Assembly (NCBI GenBank): GCA_963753685.1 | Contig: CAVWDE010000001.1 | Span: 79,940 to 143,939, forward strand | Direction of reading: 5' to 3' | DNA length: 64,000 nucleotides | Source: DATAOG01 sp963753685 | Lineage (GTDB): Bacteria; Pseudomonadota; Alphaproteobacteria; Geminicoccales; Geminicoccaceae | Shown here: one piece after another, positions 51,345 through 60,461 of the stretch | Numbering within the stretch: the first letter of the stretch is position 1 | Layout: each line of letters opens with the position of its first letter | Position numbers and translations under genes: made by a program | The notes under the pieces: generated by a model | What the model was told of the DNA's origin: nothing | Databases searched by the model: none | What the model saw: only the letters and a program-made list of their open reading frames with translations

Positions 51345-52370
51345 TCAGGCGGCTTCCCTCAGACCGGCGAGGATGGCCTCGCGGCGGTCGTCGATCGCAT
51401 CCGCGAGCGGCTGGATGTCGAACGGGTAGTCTTGCCAGGCCTGGTCCTGCAAGCGGGCGCGCAGCGGGTCGTCGGTGATCACCCGCTCGAGCGCTTCGGC
51501 CAGCGCTTCGGGCAGCGTCGGCTCGACCAGCAGGCCGCGGCCACGGAGCACCTCGGGCAGGCCGCCGCTCGGATAGGCGAGCACGGCGCAGCCGTTCGCC
51601 AGCCCCTCGACCGCGGTCCGGGCGAGCGGCTCGGGCCAGAGCGAGGGCAGGACCACGATCGCCGCCTCGCGGTAGCGCGCCATGACCTGATCGTTGGGCA
51701 GATGGCCCTGCCACTGCACGGTCCCGCCGAGGCGGGCGCAGCGCTCGCGCAGGCCCGCCTCGAAGGCGCTCATCTCCGGCCGCCGCCGGGTCCGGCTGGT
51801 GCCGATGATTTCCGCCCGCCAGCCCGGATGGCGGGGCAGCACCCGTTCGAGCGCCGTGACCAGGTCGGCCAGCCCCTTCTGCTCGATGATCCGGCCGACG
51901 AACAGGATCAGCGGCGCCTTCTCGGGCGGTGCCGTGAGGGTGCGCGGGATCGCGTTGCGCAGAACCACAAGCTTGCCGCGATCGGCGGTATCTGCGAGCC
52001 CGTCGAGAAAGCGCTGCCGGACGTAGTCGCTGACGCAGAAGATCGCCTCGGCGCGGGCCAGCAGCCGGGCGCGCTCCGCGGGCGTGCGGGCGCTCCGCAT
52101 GGTGCGCGGATCGTTGCTCAGGCGCAGCGTCAGCGGCAGATCCGTGCGCGCCCCGAGATGGGCGAACATGTTGGGCCGGTTGTAGACCTCGACCAGGATG
52201 CCCTGGTGGCCTGCGAGCCGGCGGCGAAGCGCTTCGGCGAGGCCGATGTTGCGGCCCCGCAGGCCATGCCAGGCCGGGCGCAGGGGACAGAAGTCGAAGC
52301 CTTCGAACGGCCGCTCGACCGGCGCGCCGTAGATCCGGATGCGATCCCGCAAGCGGCTCGTACGGGTCAC
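51345..52370 (-). CDS. Family 4 glycosyltransferase (GT4)
   Basis: A 341-residue GT-B enzyme. The donor-binding half is clear: PLILFVGRIIEQKGLADLVT, GHLPNDQVMARYREAAIVVL-PSLWPEPLARTAVEGLANGC (the E-x7-E region) and PSGGLPEVLRGRGLLVEP. The N-terminal half shows LVEVYNRPNMFAHLGARTDL typical of the acceptor domain. It transfers a sugar from a nucleotide donor to a lipid- or glycan-acceptor. It precedes the PAP2-like/cis-prenyltransferase fusion gene with about 285 bp between and might use the polyprenyl phosphate that enzyme produces; this link is inferred from position only. Confidence 0.87.
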   Translation of the reverse strand: MTRTSRLRDRIRIYGAPVERPFEGFDFCPLRPAWHGLRGRNIGLAEALRRRLAGHQGILVEVYNRPNMFAHLGARTDLPLTLRLSNDPRTMRSARTPAERARLLARAEAIFCVSDYVRQRFLDGLADTADRGKLVVLRNAIPRTLTAPPEKAPLILFVGRIIEQKGLADLVTALERVLPRHPGWRAEIIGTSRTRRRPEMSAFEAGLRERCARLGGTVQWQGHLPNDQVMARYREAAIVVLPSLWPEPLARTAVEGLANGCAVLAYPSGGLPEVLRGRGLLVEPTLPEALAEALERVITDDPLRARLQDQAWQDYPFDIQPLADAIDDRREAILAGLREAA

Positions 52371-52472
52371 GTCCCGGACGTGCAGGGAAATCGCGCCCGC
52401 GCGCTCCGGGCCGAACTGCTCAGCCGGTGGTAGCAGGATCGCGATCGCGGGCGGCGCGTTCAGGGCGATCGC

Positions 52473-52778
52473 TCAGGCGCGCGACCAGGTCCGGCAGGCG
52501 AGCACCAGCACGAGGCCGGGCGGCACCAGGATCAGCCAGGTCGGCAGGACCAACAGCTCCTGGATTGGCGGCCAGAGCCAGGGCAGGGGCCCCTTCTGGA
52601 TCAGTGCCTGAAAGCCGACCAGGCTGTTGCCGTTGATGTGGAACCAGATGGCGCCCAGGCTGAAGGTGGTCGGCGCCCCCCGGACGACCGTCACCAGATC
52701 CGCGAGCGCCGCCGCCGCGCCGGCGATCAGCAGGGCGACCCCGAGCCAGTAGCCGAAACTGCGCATGCGATCGTTCAT
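52473..52778 (-). CDS. Small membrane protein of unknown function
   Basis: A 101-residue protein with three hydrophobic segments: WLGVALLIAGAAAALADLVT, FSLGAIWFHINGNSLVGFQA (amphipathic) and LVLPTWLILVPPGLVLVLAC-RTWSRA. Between them the motif IWFHINGNSLVGFQALI is distinctive. I recognise no family with an assigned role, although proteins with this I-WF-NxxSL pattern occur as single genes in alphaproteobacteria in my memory. It lies 100 bp upstream of the glycosyltransferase gene on the same strand and immediately before the divergent tRNA-Ser gene. Confidence 0.65.
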   Translation of the reverse strand: MNDRMRSFGYWLGVALLIAGAAAALADLVTVVRGAPTTFSLGAIWFHINGNSLVGFQALIQKGPLPWLWPPIQELLVLPTWLILVPPGLVLVLACRTWSRA

Positions 52779-52855
52779 ACGAGCCCCGCAACATGCTGTC
52801 GAGGCGGCCGGCGATTGCCTCGTCTTGTGGGGCTCACTATGTTTGGCGCCGGCCA

Positions 52856-52945
52856 GGAGGGATGGCCGAGCGGTTTAAGGCGCACGCCTGGAAAGCGTGT
52901 TGGGGCGAAAGCCCCTCGTGGGTTCAAATCCCACTCCCTCCGCCA
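52856..52945 (+). tRNA. tRNA-Ser (anticodon GGA)
   Basis: A complete type II tRNA. The acceptor strands GGAGGGA and TCCCTCC pair, followed by discriminator G and an encoded CCA at 52943-52945. The anticodon loop CTGGAAA gives anticodon GGA (52890-52892), reading UCC/UCU serine codons. The long variable arm (TTGGGGCGAAAGCCCCTCG) and T-loop GTTCAAATC are typical of tRNA-Ser. No intron. It is also a potential phage/island attachment site, but I see no integrase beside it. Confidence 0.98.
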
Positions 52946-53001
52946 GCTCGGCTCCGCCCTGGGGCGCCGCGCCGGATTTCGAGGCAACCGGAGTTCCTCC
53001 C

Positions 53002-53622
53002 TTGGCAGCCAACCTGACGATACCTCCGATCGCGCCTGGTCGCCGCGTGGGTCCGGCCGCGGTGCTGTTCCTGTTCCTCCTGCCCCTGCTGACGGCGTGC
53101 GGGATCAACACGATTCCGACCCTCGATGAGCAGGTGAACGCCGATTGGGCGCAGGTGCAGAACCAGTATCAGCGGCGCGCCGACCTGATTCCGAACCTGG
53201 TCGAGACCGTGAAGGGCTACGCCAAGCAGGAGCAGGACGTGCTGGTCGCGGTTACCGAGGCGCGCGCCAAGGTAGGGCAGATGCAGCTGCCGCCGAACAT
53301 CCTGACCAACCAGGAAGCGTTCAAGCAGTTCGAGCAGAACCAGGCCCAGCTGACCGGCGCGCTCAGCCGTCTGATGGTCGTGGTCGAGAAATATCCGGAC
53401 CTCAAGTCGAACCAGAACTTCCTGGCCCTGCAATCCCAGCTCGAGGGCACGGAGAACCGGATCGCGGTCGCGCGCCGCGACTATATCCAGGCGGTGCAGG
53501 CCTACAACACCGAGATCCGGACCTTCCCGGGCCGCCTGTGGGCGATGATCTACGGCTCCGAGCCGAAGGCGAACTTCACCGCCAGCGCGGGGGCCGAGCA
53601 GGCGCCCACGGTCAAATTCTGA
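53002..53622 (+). CDS. LemA-family lipoprotein
   Basis: A ~206-residue LemA protein. The TTG at 53002 is preferred because it has GGAG eight bases upstream and starts a signal peptide whose core is VGPAAVLFLFLLPLLTAC (lipobox LTAC); GTG 53047 is the alternative. The mature part is the helical LemA domain: NADWAQVQNQYQRRADLIPN, LVETVKGYAKQEQDVLVAVT, then TGALSRLMVVVEKYPDLKSN, LALQSQLEGTENRIAVARRD and QAVQAYNTEIRTFPGRLWA. LemA proteins are membrane-attached four-helix bundles of unclear function, often encoded with TPM-domain proteins, exactly as here (TPM gene 10 bp downstream). Confidence 0.92.
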   Translation: MAANLTIPPIAPGRRVGPAAVLFLFLLPLLTACGINTIPTLDEQVNADWAQVQNQYQRRADLIPNLVETVKGYAKQEQDVLVAVTEARAKVGQMQLPPNILTNQEAFKQFEQNQAQLTGALSRLMVVVEKYPDLKSNQNFLALQSQLEGTENRIAVARRDYIQAVQAYNTEIRTFPGRLWAMIYGSEPKANFTASAGAEQAPTVKF

Positions 53623-53632
53623 GCCTTTTCCG

Positions 53633-54427
53633 ATGCCGTCGATGCGCCGCGCGCTTGCCGTCCTGCCGTTGCTGCTCGGCCTGCTCCTGGCGGGCGCGGC
53701 CGTCCGGGGCGCGGAGCCTGCGTTCCCGGCGCTCACCGGCCGGGTGGTCGATGACGCCGGCCTCTTGAGCGAGCCCGAGAAGCAGGAGCTGGATGCGGCG
53801 CTCGCCGCCTTCGAGCAGCAGACCCATGATCAGCTGGTGGTCGTCACCCTCAAGTCGCTCCAGGGCCAGGCGATCGAGGACTACGGCTATCAGCTCGGCC
53901 GCCATTGGGGGCTCGGCCAGAAGGGCAAGGACAACGGCGCGCTGCTGATCGTGGCGCCCGAGGAGCACAAGGTCCGGATCGAGGTCGGCTACGGGCTCGA
54001 GGGCGAGCTCACCGATGCGAAGAGCCGGACGATCATCGAGGGCGAGATCCTGCCGCGCTTCCGCGCGGGCGATTTCGCGGCCGGGATCAAGGCGGGCGTC
54101 GCCGCCATCATCCAGACGCTGGGCGGCACCTACAACCCGGCGCTGCCGCCGGTCCAGGTCCGGGATCAGGCGCCGCCCTGGCCGTTTCCGCTGGCGATCG
54201 TCCTGCCGGTCATCCTGATCATTCTCTTCAACCAGTTCTCCGGACGGCGCCGGGGGCGCTATCGGCGGGGCTACGGCGGCCCTGTGATCCTGCCGGGCGG
54301 CTTCAGCGGCGGGCAGGGCGGCGGCTTCGGGCAGCAGGGCGGCGGCTTCGGCGGCGGGCAGGGTGGCGGGGGCTTCAGTGGCGGTGGCGGCAGCTTCGGC
54401 GGCGGCGGCGCCTCGGGCAGCTGGTGA
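53633..54427 (+). CDS. TPM-domain membrane protein with Gly-rich tail (YgcG-type)
   Basis: A 264-residue protein: signal peptide (MRRALAVLPLLLGLLLAGAA), TPM domain ~30-160 (GRVVDDAGLLSEPEKQELDA, HDQLVVVTLKSLQGQAIEDY, GQKGKDNGALLIVAPEEHKV), one membrane helix (FPLAIVLPVILIILFNQFSG) and a cytoplasmic or external Gly/Gln/Phe-rich tail (GGFSGGQGGGFGQQGGGFGG ... SGSW). The tail ending GGGSFGGGGASGSW is characteristic of YgcG-like proteins. It lies between LemA and a second TPM-like gene in an operon and overlaps neither. Function is unknown; a role in envelope integrity or photosystem-repair-like proteostasis has been discussed for the family. Confidence 0.92.
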   Translation: MPSMRRALAVLPLLLGLLLAGAAVRGAEPAFPALTGRVVDDAGLLSEPEKQELDAALAAFEQQTHDQLVVVTLKSLQGQAIEDYGYQLGRHWGLGQKGKDNGALLIVAPEEHKVRIEVGYGLEGELTDAKSRTIIEGEILPRFRAGDFAAGIKAGVAAIIQTLGGTYNPALPPVQVRDQAPPWPFPLAIVLPVILIILFNQFSGRRRGRYRRGYGGPVILPGGFSGGQGGGFGQQGGGFGGGQGGGGFSGGGGSFGGGGASGSW

Positions 54428-54446
54428 CTCATCGGGTGCGGACGAC

Positions 54447-55064
54447 ATGGCCTTCCTGACCGACCGGGACCGGCAGCAGATCGTCGATGCGATCGCCGCG
54501 GCGGAACGGCGGACCAGCGGCGAGCTGGTGACCGTGATCGCGGCGGCCGCCGACGACTACCGTTACGTCGCCCTGCTGTGGCCGGCGCTGGCGGCGCTGC
54601 TGCTGCCGGCGCTGCTGCTCGCGGTCCGGCCGGCGACCAGCGCCTGGACCTTGTATCTGGTGCAGGCGGCGGCGTTCGTCGTCCTGGCCGTGATCGCGCA
54701 CCTGCCGTCGGTGCATCTCGCCCTGGTGCCGGCAGCGGTCAAGCACCGGCGCGCGAGCCGGCTCGCCCGCGCGCAGTTCTTCGAGCAGAACCTGCACATG
54801 ACCCGGGCGCGGACCGGCGTGCTGATCTTCGTCGCGGTCGCCGAGCGCCACGTCGAGATCATCGCCGATGCCGGCATCCATGCCCTGGTGCCGCCCGGCA
54901 CCTGGGATAAGGCGGTGGCCGACTTCATCGAGCGGGTGCGCGCGGGCAAGATCGCCGAAGGCTTCCTCGCCGCGATCGGCCAGGTCGGCGACCGGCTGGC
55001 CGAGCATTTTCCGAGGCCCGCCGACGACACCGACGAGCTGCCCAACCGCCTGATCGAGATCTGA
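54447..55064 (+). CDS. Second TPM-domain-like membrane protein
   Basis: A ~205-residue protein with an N-terminal conserved start MAFLTDRDRQQIVDAIAAAE, RRTSGELVTVIAAAADDYRY (the TPM opening motif TSGE), then two hydrophobic segments (LLWPALAALLLPALLLAVRP and LYLVQAAAFVVLAVIAHLPS) inserted in the domain, followed by ARAQFFEQNLHMTRARTGVL-IFVAVAERHVEIIADAGIHA and the C-terminal helix. This membrane-inserted TPM arrangement is the usual partner of the YgcG-type protein. It starts 19 bp after that gene and ends the LemA-TPM-TPM operon; the following aminotransferase gene starts 75 bp later. Confidence 0.88.
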   Translation: MAFLTDRDRQQIVDAIAAAERRTSGELVTVIAAAADDYRYVALLWPALAALLLPALLLAVRPATSAWTLYLVQAAAFVVLAVIAHLPSVHLALVPAAVKHRRASRLARAQFFEQNLHMTRARTGVLIFVAVAERHVEIIADAGIHALVPPGTWDKAVADFIERVRAGKIAEGFLAAIGQVGDRLAEHFPRPADDTDELPNRLIEI

Positions 55065-55138
55065 GGCTGCTTGGCCGGGCTGATCGCGGGTGCTAGGGTC
55101 GCGGCCGCTGAAGAACCAGGTCGGACGAGGGGGGCAGC

Positions 55139-56074
55139 ATGGCAACGGCGCGCGAGCGGATCCGGGACGCGGACGAGGTCGGGCTCTATCCCGACGGTGC
55201 CGCCTTCATCGACGGCGAGTACGTGCCGATCGCCGAGGCGCGCATCCCGATCCTGGACTGGGGTTTTCTCCGGTCCGACTGCACCTACGACGTGATCCAC
55301 GTCTGGAAGGGGCGCTTTTTCCGACTTGGCCATCATCTGGACCGGTTCGAGAAGAGTGTGCCGGCCTGCGGCTGACCAATCCTTACGGCCGCGAGGAGGT
55401 GGAAGAAATCCTGATGCGCCTCATGCGCCTCACGGCCTTGCGCGAGGCCTATGTCGAGGTGATCCTGACCCGCGGCACTGCCGCCGAAGGGCACCCGCGA
55501 CCCGCGCCAGTGCCAGAACCGCTTCTATGCGCTGGTGATCCCGTTCGTCTGGATCGCGACCGAGGCGATGCGCGAGCGCGGCATTCACCTGCACATCAGC
55601 GAGGTTTTGCGCATCCCGCCGCAGTCGGTCGATCCGGCGATCAAGAATTTCCACTGGGGCGACCTGACCAGGGGGCTGTTCGAGGCCTATGAGCAGGGCT
55701 GCGACATGCCGGTGCTGCTCGATCTGGAGGGTAACGTCACCGAGGGCCCGGGCTTCAACGTGTTCGCGGTCAAGGAGGGCAGGGTGACCACGCCCGAGGG
55801 CACCTGTCTGCTCGGCATCAGCCGCCAGACCGCGCTCGACCTGCTCGCCGAGCAGAACGTCGAGGCGGTGATCGGCAGGGTCTCGCCGGAGGAGCTCAGG
55901 GGCGCCGAGGAGGTGTTCATCACCTCGACCGCGGGCGGCATCCTGCCGGTCACCAAGATCGACCACCAGCCGGTCAGCGACGGCGAGCCCGGCCCGGTCA
56001 CGACGCGGCTCAGGAACCTCTACTGGGAGCGTCATGACGACGGCTGGCAATGCACTCCCGTCGATTACGACTGA
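55139..56074 (+). CDS. Class IV aminotransferase (branched-chain or D-amino-acid type), two frameshifts
   Basis: Start ATG 55139 after GGGGGGC. The first part reads VGLYPDGAAFIDGEYVPIAE, then ILDWGFLRSDCTYDVIHVWK (the class IV N-terminal with D-W-G-F). It shifts after HLDRFEKS near 55356 into TNPYGREEVEEILMRLMRL, which is the next conserved block, and shifts again near 55481 into the frame with QNRFYALVIPFVWIATEAMR, HWGDLTRGLFEAYEQGCDMP, LLDLEGNVTEGPGFNVFAVK (cofactor-phosphate site) and GISRQTALDLLAEQNVEAVI. Together it is a full ~311-residue PLP enzyme. The two indels have opposite sign and restore the frame. As sequenced it would be inactive; indel errors are an equally good explanation. 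Confidence 0.75.
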
Positions 56075-56088
56075 GGCGACCGCGGATC

Positions 56089-56451
56089 TCATTGTCCTGA
56101 CGTCGAGATCACCTTGGCGAGGGAGTGTTGGCGGTTGCTCGTGAACGGGCGCACTTCGCCCGGCCATCGACCCATTTCGACCGCCCGCGCCCAGTCCGCG
56201 CTTGCCAGGACGTCCGGGCTCGTGAGCTCGTAGATCGCGCTGTAGCGCGGGCTGGCCGCGGGCATCGGCTTGCGCTCGCCGCCGATCGAGAACGCGAACG
56301 GCTCGCTCCGGACCCGGGTCACCGCCAGCACGCCCGGCACCTTGAGCAGGTTCGGGACGTGCTCCCGGTCGTAGACCTCGTTGAACAGGGCCTCCTTCTC
56401 AGGCTCGACGTCCATGCTCGCCATGAAGACATACTTCGTGCCGACCGGCAT
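56089..56451 (-). CDS. Small alpha/beta-barrel protein (EthD/dimeric ferredoxin-like)
   Basis: A 120-residue protein starting MPVGTKYVFMASMDVEPEKE, ALFNEVYDREHVPNLLKVPG (the H-x-P-x-L motif of dimeric alpha-beta barrel proteins), VLAVTRVRSEPFAFSI and YSAIYELTSPDVLASADWAR. Such ~110-120-residue proteins often help or carry out ring openings, EthD-like reactions or stabilise intermediates in degradation operons. ATG 56451 has GGAGG about eight bases upstream. It is the last gene of the large minus-strand operon that starts at the window edge. Confidence 0.7.
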   Translation of the reverse strand: MPVGTKYVFMASMDVEPEKEALFNEVYDREHVPNLLKVPGVLAVTRVRSEPFAFSIGGERKPMPAASPRYSAIYELTSPDVLASADWARAVEMGRWPGEVRPFTSNRQHSLAKVISTSGQ

Positions 56452-56465
56452 TTTTTGGCACCTCC

Positions 56466-57440
56466 TCAGGATTTGAGCGGCATGGCGACCGGGCGCATGG
56501 GCGCGCCGGTGGCACCCCGCAGCTTCATGCAGGCGCCGAAGAAGCAGAACTCGTAGAGCTTCTCCGCCGCGATCTCCTCCATGTCGACCATCTCCATGAT
56601 CGGCACGCCCGCCTCGACCAGAAGATACGTGTGGACCGGCAGCCAGTTCTCGGGGTCGGCGGACGGTGAGTGCTCGAGGGCGAGATTGTCGCCGGCGATC
56701 GTGATCGCACCTGCCTTGGCCAGGAACTCGGCGCCCGCGCGGTTGAGGCCGGGGGCGTTGGTGGTGTAGGCGCCGGGATCGGGCCAGGCGCGCATGCGCC
56801 CGGTGCGGACCAGGATGACGTCGCCGGGCTTGAGCTCGGTCTTCTGGTGCTTGAGGCAGGCCGCGAGGTCGTCCGGGCCGATGCCGTAGGAGGGCGGCAG
56901 CTCGTCCAGGCCGAGCACGCCCGGGACGTCGAGCAGCACCCCGCGGGCGATCATCGGCGGATGCTTCTCGGCGCCCGCGACCCGCCAGTGCCGGCTGCCG
57001 AGATGGTCCTTGGCGGTGAAGTGATTGAAGAGTTCGCTGCCGTAGCCGAAGTGGTTGAGGGTGTCGATGTGCGTGCCGCAGTGGGTGTACATCGAGACCG
57101 CATCGCCCGAGTAGGAGATCAGCTCGTTGGCCGCCTGGCCGACGCCCAACATGTCGTCGACTTCCTCGCCGCCTGGCGTGTGGGTCATCCAGATCTGGTA
57201 GCCGGGGTCGTTGACGGCGATCCAGGCCGGCATGCCGACGAAGTGGTCGACCGCCAGATCGAATACCTTGCCGGCATCGGCGCGCGAGAGGACCGCGTCG
57301 CGCGAGCGGGCATCGATCAGGTTCAGCATGCCGATCTGGTCGTCCTTGCCGAACGGGCTGGTCGAGGCCTTGTGGCGCTCGGCACTCCAGGCCGCGATTT
57401 TCTTTTTCGTGACCTCGTCGACGACGTAGGGCGTGCACAT
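56466..57440 (-). CDS. Cyclase-family hydrolase (kynurenine-formamidase-like, metal-dependent)
   Basis: A 324-residue enzyme of the cyclase/formamidase family. The metal-binding motif HCGTHIDTLNHFGYGSELFN lies near residues 118-137 (consensus H-x-G-T-H-x-D), with HTPGGEEVDDMLG before it. LKPGDVILVRTGRMRAWPDP and EAGVPIMEMVDMEEIAAEKL are the second and third conserved areas. Family members hydrolyse N-formyl or lactam/imide bonds. ATG 57440 follows GGGAGG. In this operon it stands next to hydantoinase-type (HyuAB) subunits and a sugar-acid-dehydratase-type enzyme, so a ring-opening amide or lactone hydrolysis in one degradation route is likely. Confidence 0.87.
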   Translation of the reverse strand: MCTPYVVDEVTKKKIAAWSAERHKASTSPFGKDDQIGMLNLIDARSRDAVLSRADAGKVFDLAVDHFVGMPAWIAVNDPGYQIWMTHTPGGEEVDDMLGVGQAANELISYSGDAVSMYTHCGTHIDTLNHFGYGSELFNHFTAKDHLGSRHWRVAGAEKHPPMIARGVLLDVPGVLGLDELPPSYGIGPDDLAACLKHQKTELKPGDVILVRTGRMRAWPDPGAYTTNAPGLNRAGAEFLAKAGAITIAGDNLALEHSPSADPENWLPVHTYLLVEAGVPIMEMVDMEEIAAEKLYEFCFFGACMKLRGATGAPMRPVAMPLKS

Positions 57441-57477
57441 CGTTGCTTCCTCCCAAGCTTTCGACCGGCGGCCGCGT

Positions 57478-58650
57478 TCACGCCTTTGGCGGGTGGGCGC
57501 GGATCGCGGCCTCGTTGACCTCGACGCCCCAGCCGGGCGCATCGGTCAGGACCAGGTGACCGGCCTCGATGGTGGGCGGGCTGACGACCTCGTCCTTCCA
57601 GGGCACGTCGTCGATGTCGATCTCCATGATCCGGAAGTTAGGGATCGCAGCGCAGAACTGCGCGCTCATCATGGTCGACAGGTGGCCGTAGAAATTGTGC
57701 GGCGCGCAGTTGACCTCGTAGGTCTCGGCCATGGCCGCGATCTTCATGCCCTCGAGGATGCCGTTCCAGGGCACGTCCACGATCGCGGCATCGACCGCCT
57801 GGGCCTCGAAGAAGGGCCGGAACTGGCGCCGCCCGAACAGCGATTCGCAGGACGCGATCGGCGTGCCGGCCTGCTGGCGGATCAGGGCGAGCGCCCTCGG
57901 GTCGTAGCTGTCGATCTCGAGCCACAGCAGGCGGTAGGGTGCGATCGCTTTCGCGACTTGCAGATAGCCTTCGGTCTTGAAGTTGAAGTTGAGGTCGAGC
58001 AGGAGGTCGACCATGGGTCCCGCACCCTCGCGGAAGGCCGCCATCTGGGCCTCGATGATGCCGAGCAGGCGCTGGTCGACATTGAGCTCCGGCCAGCCGT
58101 CGTTGCGAGCGAAGCCCGGCTGGTACATGTATGGAGAACCCTGGTCGAAACAGAAGATGTTGGTCTTGAGGGCGGTGAAGCCGCGCTCGCGGACCTCCTG
58201 GCCGAGCGCCCGGATGTCGTCGAGCGAGCGCACGGGCGTGGTGCCCATCGTCGAAAAGTGGTCGAGCCGGTAGGAGCCGCAGTGCGACCAGTAGAGCCGC
58301 AGGCGCTCGCGCACCGGACCATTGAGCAGCTCGGCCACGGGGATGCCGAGGGCGCGCGCCTTGACGTCGACCAGCGCGTTCTCGATCGCCGCGATCGCCT
58401 GCTGGGCGAGGCCGCCCGGCGCCTGGCGAGTGATCGCGTGCATGAGCGCCGTCAGCCGCTCCACGGGCCGTGGATCGCGGCCGATCAGGCGCTCGGCGAG
58501 CTTCTTGATGACCGCGGTCAGGCCGCGGCTGCCGTAGCTCTCGTTGTACTCGGACCAGCCGACCACGCCGTCGTCGGTCGTGATCTTGAGGAACGACCAG
58601 GTCCGCCAGCCGGCGTCGCAGTGCAGGTCCTCGATCTTGGCGATGCGCAT
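57478..58650 (-). CDS. Mandelate racemase/muconate-lactonizing (enolase superfamily) enzyme
   Basis: A 390-residue acid-sugar dehydratase/racemase-type enzyme. Mg2+ ligands are in DLLLDLNFNF (Asp), LLWLEIDSYDP (Glu) and GTPIASCESLFG (Glu); TALKTNIFCF carries the catalytic Lys region and CAPHNFYGHLSTMM the His. The N-terminal capping domain begins MRIAKIEDLHCDAGWRTWSF. The His-x-x-x-Gly-His arrangement is like sugar-acid dehydratases, but substrate specificity is not predictable here. It lies 37 bp upstream of the cyclase-family gene in transcription order and 17 bp after hyuB, so it belongs to the operon. Confidence 0.88.
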   Translation of the reverse strand: MRIAKIEDLHCDAGWRTWSFLKITTDDGVVGWSEYNESYGSRGLTAVIKKLAERLIGRDPRPVERLTALMHAITRQAPGGLAQQAIAAIENALVDVKARALGIPVAELLNGPVRERLRLYWSHCGSYRLDHFSTMGTTPVRSLDDIRALGQEVRERGFTALKTNIFCFDQGSPYMYQPGFARNDGWPELNVDQRLLGIIEAQMAAFREGAGPMVDLLLDLNFNFKTEGYLQVAKAIAPYRLLWLEIDSYDPRALALIRQQAGTPIASCESLFGRRQFRPFFEAQAVDAAIVDVPWNGILEGMKIAAMAETYEVNCAPHNFYGHLSTMMSAQFCAAIPNFRIMEIDIDDVPWKDEVVSPPTIEAGHLVLTDAPGWGVEVNEAAIRAHPPKA

Positions 58651-58667
58651 CAGGGGGGTCTCCAGGC

Positions 58668-60450
58668 TCAGGACGGTTCGGCAAGGGTGGCGCGGCGCGC
58701 GGCGGTCGCGGCCAGATCGATCCGGCCGTCGGCGGCGAGGACGACGCCATAGACCTCGGCCGCCCGCACGGGCGTGATCCAGCCTTCGGCGAGGTCGTGC
58801 GCGACCCGCTCGAGAGCGCGCTCAAAGGGCGGGCCGTAACCGCCGCCGCCCGCGGAATGGGAGACGATCCGCTCGCCCGGCTCGAGGCTGACGCCGTGGC
58901 AGTTGGGCAAGGGCGTGAGCTCGCCGCTCAGCTCGCGCTTGAGCGCCTTGACCTTGCTGCCGGGCCCGCCGCCGCGGGCGCCGCCCGCCGGGTTGATCGT
59001 GCCATCGGAGGTGTAGAGCACCTCCAGCCGGCAGCCCGCGGTCGGGCCGAACTCGACGTAGGCCGCAAGCGCGCCCCGGAACCGCCCGGCGCCTTCGGTG
59101 TCCGGCAGCAGACGGCGCTCGCTGATGTGGACCGGGTGGTGCAGCTCGTCGACCTCGATGCCGTCGTGGCGGCACATGCCGGCGTTGCCGACGTGGACGA
59201 TCGTCAGCCAGCCGTCGGTCGTGGGCGTGGCGGCGCCGCCGGTCAGGCCGAGGTGCACCTGGTTGACGAAGCGGGCATCGTGGCGGCGCGGGTCGCGGCC
59301 CGAGATGACGCCGCCTGCGGGCGGGATGATCGGGCCGGTCTCGGCCATGCCGAAGCCGTCGGCGAGCTCGGCGAGCGCCACCTGGACCGGGTTCGAGACC
59401 CGGTCGGCGAGGTTGGTGGTCGCGACCGAGCAGCTGAACGGATGGCGCGGGATGCCGACGCAGCAGTTCTCGCGGAGGAGAATGTCGATGCGGCGGAAGC
59501 TGCCGGCATTGGGCGGCACGCGGTGGTCGATCAGGCCGTTGTAGATGCCGACCATGGCGGCGCTGCGCGCGCAGGCCTCGGTGAGGTTGAGGCCGCAGGG
59601 CTGGCAGTCCGGGTTGTCGCGCAGGTCGACCGTGATTTTCCCCTGTTCGGCGTCGACCGCGACCTTGGCGTCGACCGCGATGCCGTCGGGCACGCCCGGG
59701 AACGGGTCGTGGGTCGAGCGTACCGTGACGCTCGCCGCTCGGCAGCCTTTGGATCGCCTCGACCATGCGCTCTTCGGAATAGTCGAACCAGTCTTCGGCA
59801 TAGCGCTCGAGCACGTCCCAGCCGACTTCTTTGCCGAGGTCGAGAAGCTCGCGCTCGCCGATCCGGACCGCGCCGAGCGCTGCCAGATAGTCGCCCCACC
59901 ACTGCTCGGGCACGCGGATGCGCATCCGGCAGATGCGGATGATGTCCTCGATGTCGCGGTAGTCTTCCTGGACCTTGACCGCGGGGAAGATGAGGGCGCC
60001 TTCCTCGTAGACGTCGCGGGCGGCGCCCATGTAGGTGGTGGGCCTGGCGTTGCCGCAGTCGGCCTGGTGGGCCTTGGCGAGCACGAAGAAGCGGCGGATG
60101 CCGAGATCGTCGATCACCGGCACGATCAGGCAGTGGTCGGCGGCGTGCGAGTTGCCCTCGTAGGGCGAGTTGTGGAGGAAGGCATCGCCGCGCTTCAGCT
60201 CCGGGTGATGGCGGAGCACGGCCTTGGTCATCAGGTCGGGGCCGATCATGATGTGGATCGGCAGGCTCTCGGCGGCCGCCAGCAGGCGGCAGTCGGCGGT
60301 CAGGATCACGCAGGAGAAGTCATGCGCGCTGTTGAGCACGCCGGAGCGGGCGGTGCGGAACAGGGTGTTCTGCATCTTGCGGGCGATGCTCTCCATGCGG
60401 CTGGAGAGGATCGCCATGCGCACGCCGTCGGTCCGGCTCGGTTCGGTCAC
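58668..60450 (-). CDS. Hydantoinase/oxoprolinase B-type subunit (HyuB-like), one frameshift
   Basis: GTG 60450 begins TEPSRTDGVRMAILSSRMES, and the first half reads MQNTLFRTARSGVLNSAHDF-SCVILTADCRLLAAAESLP, ERFF-like RRFFVLAKAHQADCGNARPT, through WDVLERYAEDWFDYSEERMV. Near 59726-59740 the coding frame shifts after QRLPSGE; the second frame continues HDPFPGVPDGIAVDAKVAVD, ITVDLRDNPDCQPCGLNLTE, FGMAETGPIIPPAGGVISGR and IVSHSAGGGGYGPPFERALE, the HyuB C-terminal signature, to a stop at 58668. Length after repair is about 594 residues. HyuB with HyuA forms ATP-dependent cyclic-amide hydrolases (N-methylhydantoinase, 5-oxoprolinase, acetone/caprolactam-type enzymes). Its partner gene hyuA ends 11 bp upstream. 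Confidence 0.83.
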
Positions 60451-60461
60451 GGCAGCGCCCC

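Noticed and set aside
52856..52945. tRNA-Ser as the site of an integrated island
   Set aside because: No integrase, no repeated tRNA 3' end and ordinary chromosomal genes on both sides.
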